Origin: Clostridiaceae bacterium
GTDB lineage: Bacteria > Bacillota > Clostridia > Oscillospirales > Acutalibacteraceae
NCBI GenBank assembly: GCA_904501875.1
Contig: CAJGCQ010000051.1
Span: 1-7,915, forward strand
DNA length: 7,915 nt
Reading direction: 5' to 3'
Shown: piece by piece, positions 7,175 through 7,915 of the stretch
Position numbering within the stretch: position 1 is the first letter of the stretch
How the letters are laid out: each line of letters opens with the position of its first letter
Program-made: the position numbers and the translations under genes
The notes under the pieces: generated by a model
The model's database searches: none
Seen by the model: only the letters and a program-made list of their open reading frames with translations
What the model was told of the DNA's origin: nothing

Positions 7175-7203
7175 AAAAAAGACACTGCGAACAAGGCAGT
7201 GTC
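7175..7203 (-). terminator. Intrinsic terminator of the candidate small RNA
   Basis: GACACTGC (7196-7203) and GCAGTGTC (7181-7188) form a perfect 8-bp stem with a 7-nt loop, followed directly by six U (7175-7180) on the minus strand. Its loop and 3' arm are the same bases that can pair with the RNA's 5' segment, so this stem competes with the long closing stem. Confidence 0.85.
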
Positions 7204-7319
7204 CGAAACGGTGGGCTTTTTGGAAGCACAAAAACAAAAGGGTGCGTATGACGCATCCGACATACTGCAATATGAAGCTTTGGTCAAAACTTTACACATT
7301 GTTCGCACTTCCTTAATAC
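7175..7319 (-). ncRNA. Candidate small RNA (~145 nt), possibly 6S-RNA-like, or attenuated liv leader
   Basis: It is bounded by a near-consensus promoter and an intrinsic terminator on the same strand. Folding by eye gives a rod. TGCGAACAA near the 5' end (7299-7307) pairs perfectly with TTGTTCGCA near the 3' end (7186-7194). GTGT and ACAC extend this after an internal loop, and the AAGG-type 5' end can partly pair with the U-tract side. The middle holds a strong 8-bp hairpin with one bulged A (about 7243-7269) and a small UUUUUG/CAAAAA hairpin on the 3' side. A closed terminal stem, an open centre with a small 3'-side hairpin and an apical stem resemble 6S RNA, which inhibits sigma-A RNA polymerase. 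It is shorter than the usual ~180-200 nt, and I cannot confirm the family. Alternatives: an attenuator leader for livJ, or an unknown regulatory RNA. Confidence 0.55.
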
Positions 7320-7324
7320 CGATA

Positions 7325-7353
7325 ATTTTATCACAAGAAAAAATACTTGTCAA
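7325..7353 (-). promoter_or_regulatory. Strong sigma-A-type promoter (minus strand)
   Basis: A perfect -35 TTGACA (7348-7353), a 17-bp spacer and -10 TAAAAT (7325-7330; 5 of 6) with an extended -10 TG (TGA directly before it). The upstream DNA is AT-rich. The start point would be about 7317-7320. It drives the candidate small RNA and, on read-through, possibly the liv operon. Confidence 0.88.
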
Positions 7354-7472
7354 GATAACTTTAGGATATTAAAGCAATTTTTTATGCTTTAGTGAAAAAT
7401 ATACAAAATTACACCGTTTAAAGCCGTTTTATATGTATATGGGGTAAAATCGGAAAAATATTTAAAAATCTA

Positions 7473-7501
7473 TTGCATATTTATTCAAGGTATGGTATAA
7501 T
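7473..7501 (+). promoter_or_regulatory. argG promoter
   Basis: -35 TTGCAT (7473-7478) and a perfect -10 TATAAT (7496-7501) with a 17-bp spacer and an extended -10 TGG before it. Start point near 7508, giving a ~37-nt 5' UTR to the argG ATG. Confidence 0.88.
7474..7487 (+). promoter_or_regulatory. ARG box-like operator 1 (overlaps argG -35 and spacer)
   Basis: TGCATATTTATTCA matches 13 of 14 positions of the ArgR/AhrC half-palindrome pattern TGAAT-WWWW-ATTCA, and is followed by AG as in the Bacillus consensus. It covers most of the -35 and part of the spacer, where a bound repressor would block RNA polymerase. The regulator itself is not in the window. Confidence 0.65.
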
Positions 7502-7514
7502 TTATGCATAGAAA

Positions 7515-7528
7515 TTAATAAATATGCA
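7515..7528 (-). promoter_or_regulatory. ARG box-like operator 2 (argG 5' UTR, inverted)
   Basis: Read on the minus strand this is TGCATATTTATTAA, identical to box 1 at 13 of 14 positions and a 12-of-14 match to the ARG box pattern. The centres of the two boxes are 41 bp apart, about four helical turns, with the -10 between them. An additional TGCATA (7505-7510) forms an inverted repeat with TATGCA (7523-7528). Confidence 0.5.
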
Positions 7529-7544
7529 AATTGGAGGAATAAAA

Positions 7545-7915
7545 ATGAATAAAAAGGAAATAAAGAAGGTTGTTCTTGCATATTCAGGCGGTCTCGATAC
7601 ATCTATTATCATTCCCTGGCTTAAGGAAAACTACAATAACCCCGAAATTATTGCGGTTTCGGGCAATGTGGGGCAGGCAAGCGAGCTTGAGGGTCTTGAG
7701 GAAAAGGCGATTAAGACAGGTGCTTCCAAAATATATATAGAAGACCTTACAAAGGAATTTCTTGACGATTATGTTTTCCCCTGCATTCAAGCGGGCGCTT
7801 TATATGAAGAATATATGTTAGGTACGGCATTTGCCCGTCCCTCCATTGCCAAGCGCATAGCCGAAATCGCTATCGCCGAGGGTGCGGACGCTATCTGCCA
7901 CGGCTGTACGGGTAA
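7545..7915 (+). CDS. argG: Argininosuccinate synthase (N-terminal 123 codons, 3' truncated by window edge)
   Basis: It joins citrulline and aspartate using ATP, the penultimate step of arginine synthesis, in the cytoplasm. The frame starts at the ATG at 7545 with GGAGG (7533-7537) 7 nt upstream and is open to the end of the window; the full enzyme is ~400 residues. Seen: the ATP pyrophosphatase P-loop AYSGGLDTS (residues 12-20), GNVGQ and LEGLEEKAIKTGASK in the nucleotide-binding region, LGTAFARPSIAKR typical of the family, and CHGCTG at the window edge, the start of the conserved GCTGKGNDQ segment. It is transcribed divergently from liv from its own promoter, with ArgR-like boxes suggesting repression by arginine. 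argH often follows but lies outside the window. Confidence 0.97.
   Translation, partial: MNKKEIKKVVLAYSGGLDTSIIIPWLKENYNNPEIIAVSGNVGQASELEGLEEKAIKTGASKIYIEDLTKEFLDDYVFPCIQAGALYEEYMLGTAFARPSIAKRIAEIAIAEGADAICHGCTG

Larger units (their letters stand above)
6933..7544. other. Non-coding intergenic region between divergent livJ and argG
   Basis: This 612-bp stretch has no protein gene I accept. From livJ outward it holds an AT-rich livJ 5' region, a cluster of competing hairpins with a terminator-like end (7021-7072), a 9-bp inverted repeat (7117-7170), a candidate small RNA with promoter and terminator (7175-7353), an AT-rich stretch with nothing I can name (about 7354-7472), and the argG promoter with operator-like boxes (7473-7528). 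The promoter serving livJ is not certain. Candidates on the minus strand are the strong one at 7325-7353 (read-through), TTGAAA-17-TTTAAA at 7077-7105, and the weak TTGATT-17-TAAAAG at 6973-7001. Confidence 0.75.

Noticed and set aside
6933..7320. T-box or known amino acid riboswitch for the liv operon
   Set aside because: I looked for the T-box TGGNACCGCG-type motif and the usual conserved cores and found none on the minus strand.
7300..7353. Longer upstream start (TTG at 7353) for the minus-strand Cys-rich frame
   Set aside because: That TTG is part of the -35 hexamer TTGACA, so it lies outside the predicted transcript.
7172..7372. 66-codon plus-strand frame beginning MKKDTANKAV
   Set aside because: It has no ribosome binding site at a usable distance, begins in the terminator hairpin and runs backwards through the strong minus-strand promoter. 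The RNA signals explain the sequence better.
7370..7391. 7-bp inverted repeat TAAAGCA / TGCTTTA with an AT loop
   Set aside because: It is not followed by a U-tract on either strand and lies in AT-rich DNA upstream of the minus-strand promoter; chance or an upstream AT element is as likely as an operator.

Overview
The window looks like a piece of a Clostridia-type (Bacillota) chromosome, probably from an anaerobe of moderate GC content. The evidence is a PolC-type replicative polymerase, strong AGGAGG-like ribosome binding sites, sigma-A-like promoters with 17-bp spacers, and an exported binding protein carrying seven cysteines besides its lipobox cysteine. An Oscillospirales/Ruminococcaceae-like origin is a guess from the style of the PolC and Liv sequences. 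I see no mobile element, CRISPR array, tRNA or rRNA.

Layout: (1) Positions 2-2107 (+) hold the C-terminal half of polC, the DNA polymerase III alpha subunit, which continues off the left edge. (2) A strong, apparently bidirectional terminator at 2114-2159 separates it from the convergent operon. (3) Positions 6932 down to 2161 (-) hold a complete five-gene branched-chain amino acid ABC transporter operon, livJ-livH-livM-livG-livF. Spacing within the operon is very tight: livH-livM 3 nt, livM-livG 8-nt overlap, livG-livF 3 nt. The exception is a 148-nt gap after livJ that holds hairpins, which probably lets the binding protein be made in excess over the membrane parts. (4) Positions 6933-7544 form a 612-bp region that I read as non-coding and regulatory. 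(5) Positions 7545 to the right edge (+) hold the first 123 codons of argG, argininosuccinate synthase.

How the genes work together: LivJ is a membrane-anchored lipoprotein that captures the amino acid. LivH and LivM form the channel. LivG and LivF are the two ATPases. polC and argG are neighbours with separate functions (replication and arginine synthesis).

The least explained part is the 612-bp intergenic region. On the minus strand a near-perfect promoter (TTGACA, 17 bp, TAAAAT with a TG extension) is followed about 145 nt later by a strong intrinsic terminator. This defines a candidate small RNA or attenuated leader whose 5' segment can pair with the terminator's loop and 3' arm, giving a rod-like, 6S-RNA-like fold. 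Further toward livJ are a 9-bp inverted repeat and a cluster of three competing hairpins ending in a second terminator-like element. On the plus strand, argG has a good promoter flanked by two near-identical, inverted ArgR-operator-like boxes. These are readings by eye; no folding or database search was run. I found no clearly new multi-gene system here.
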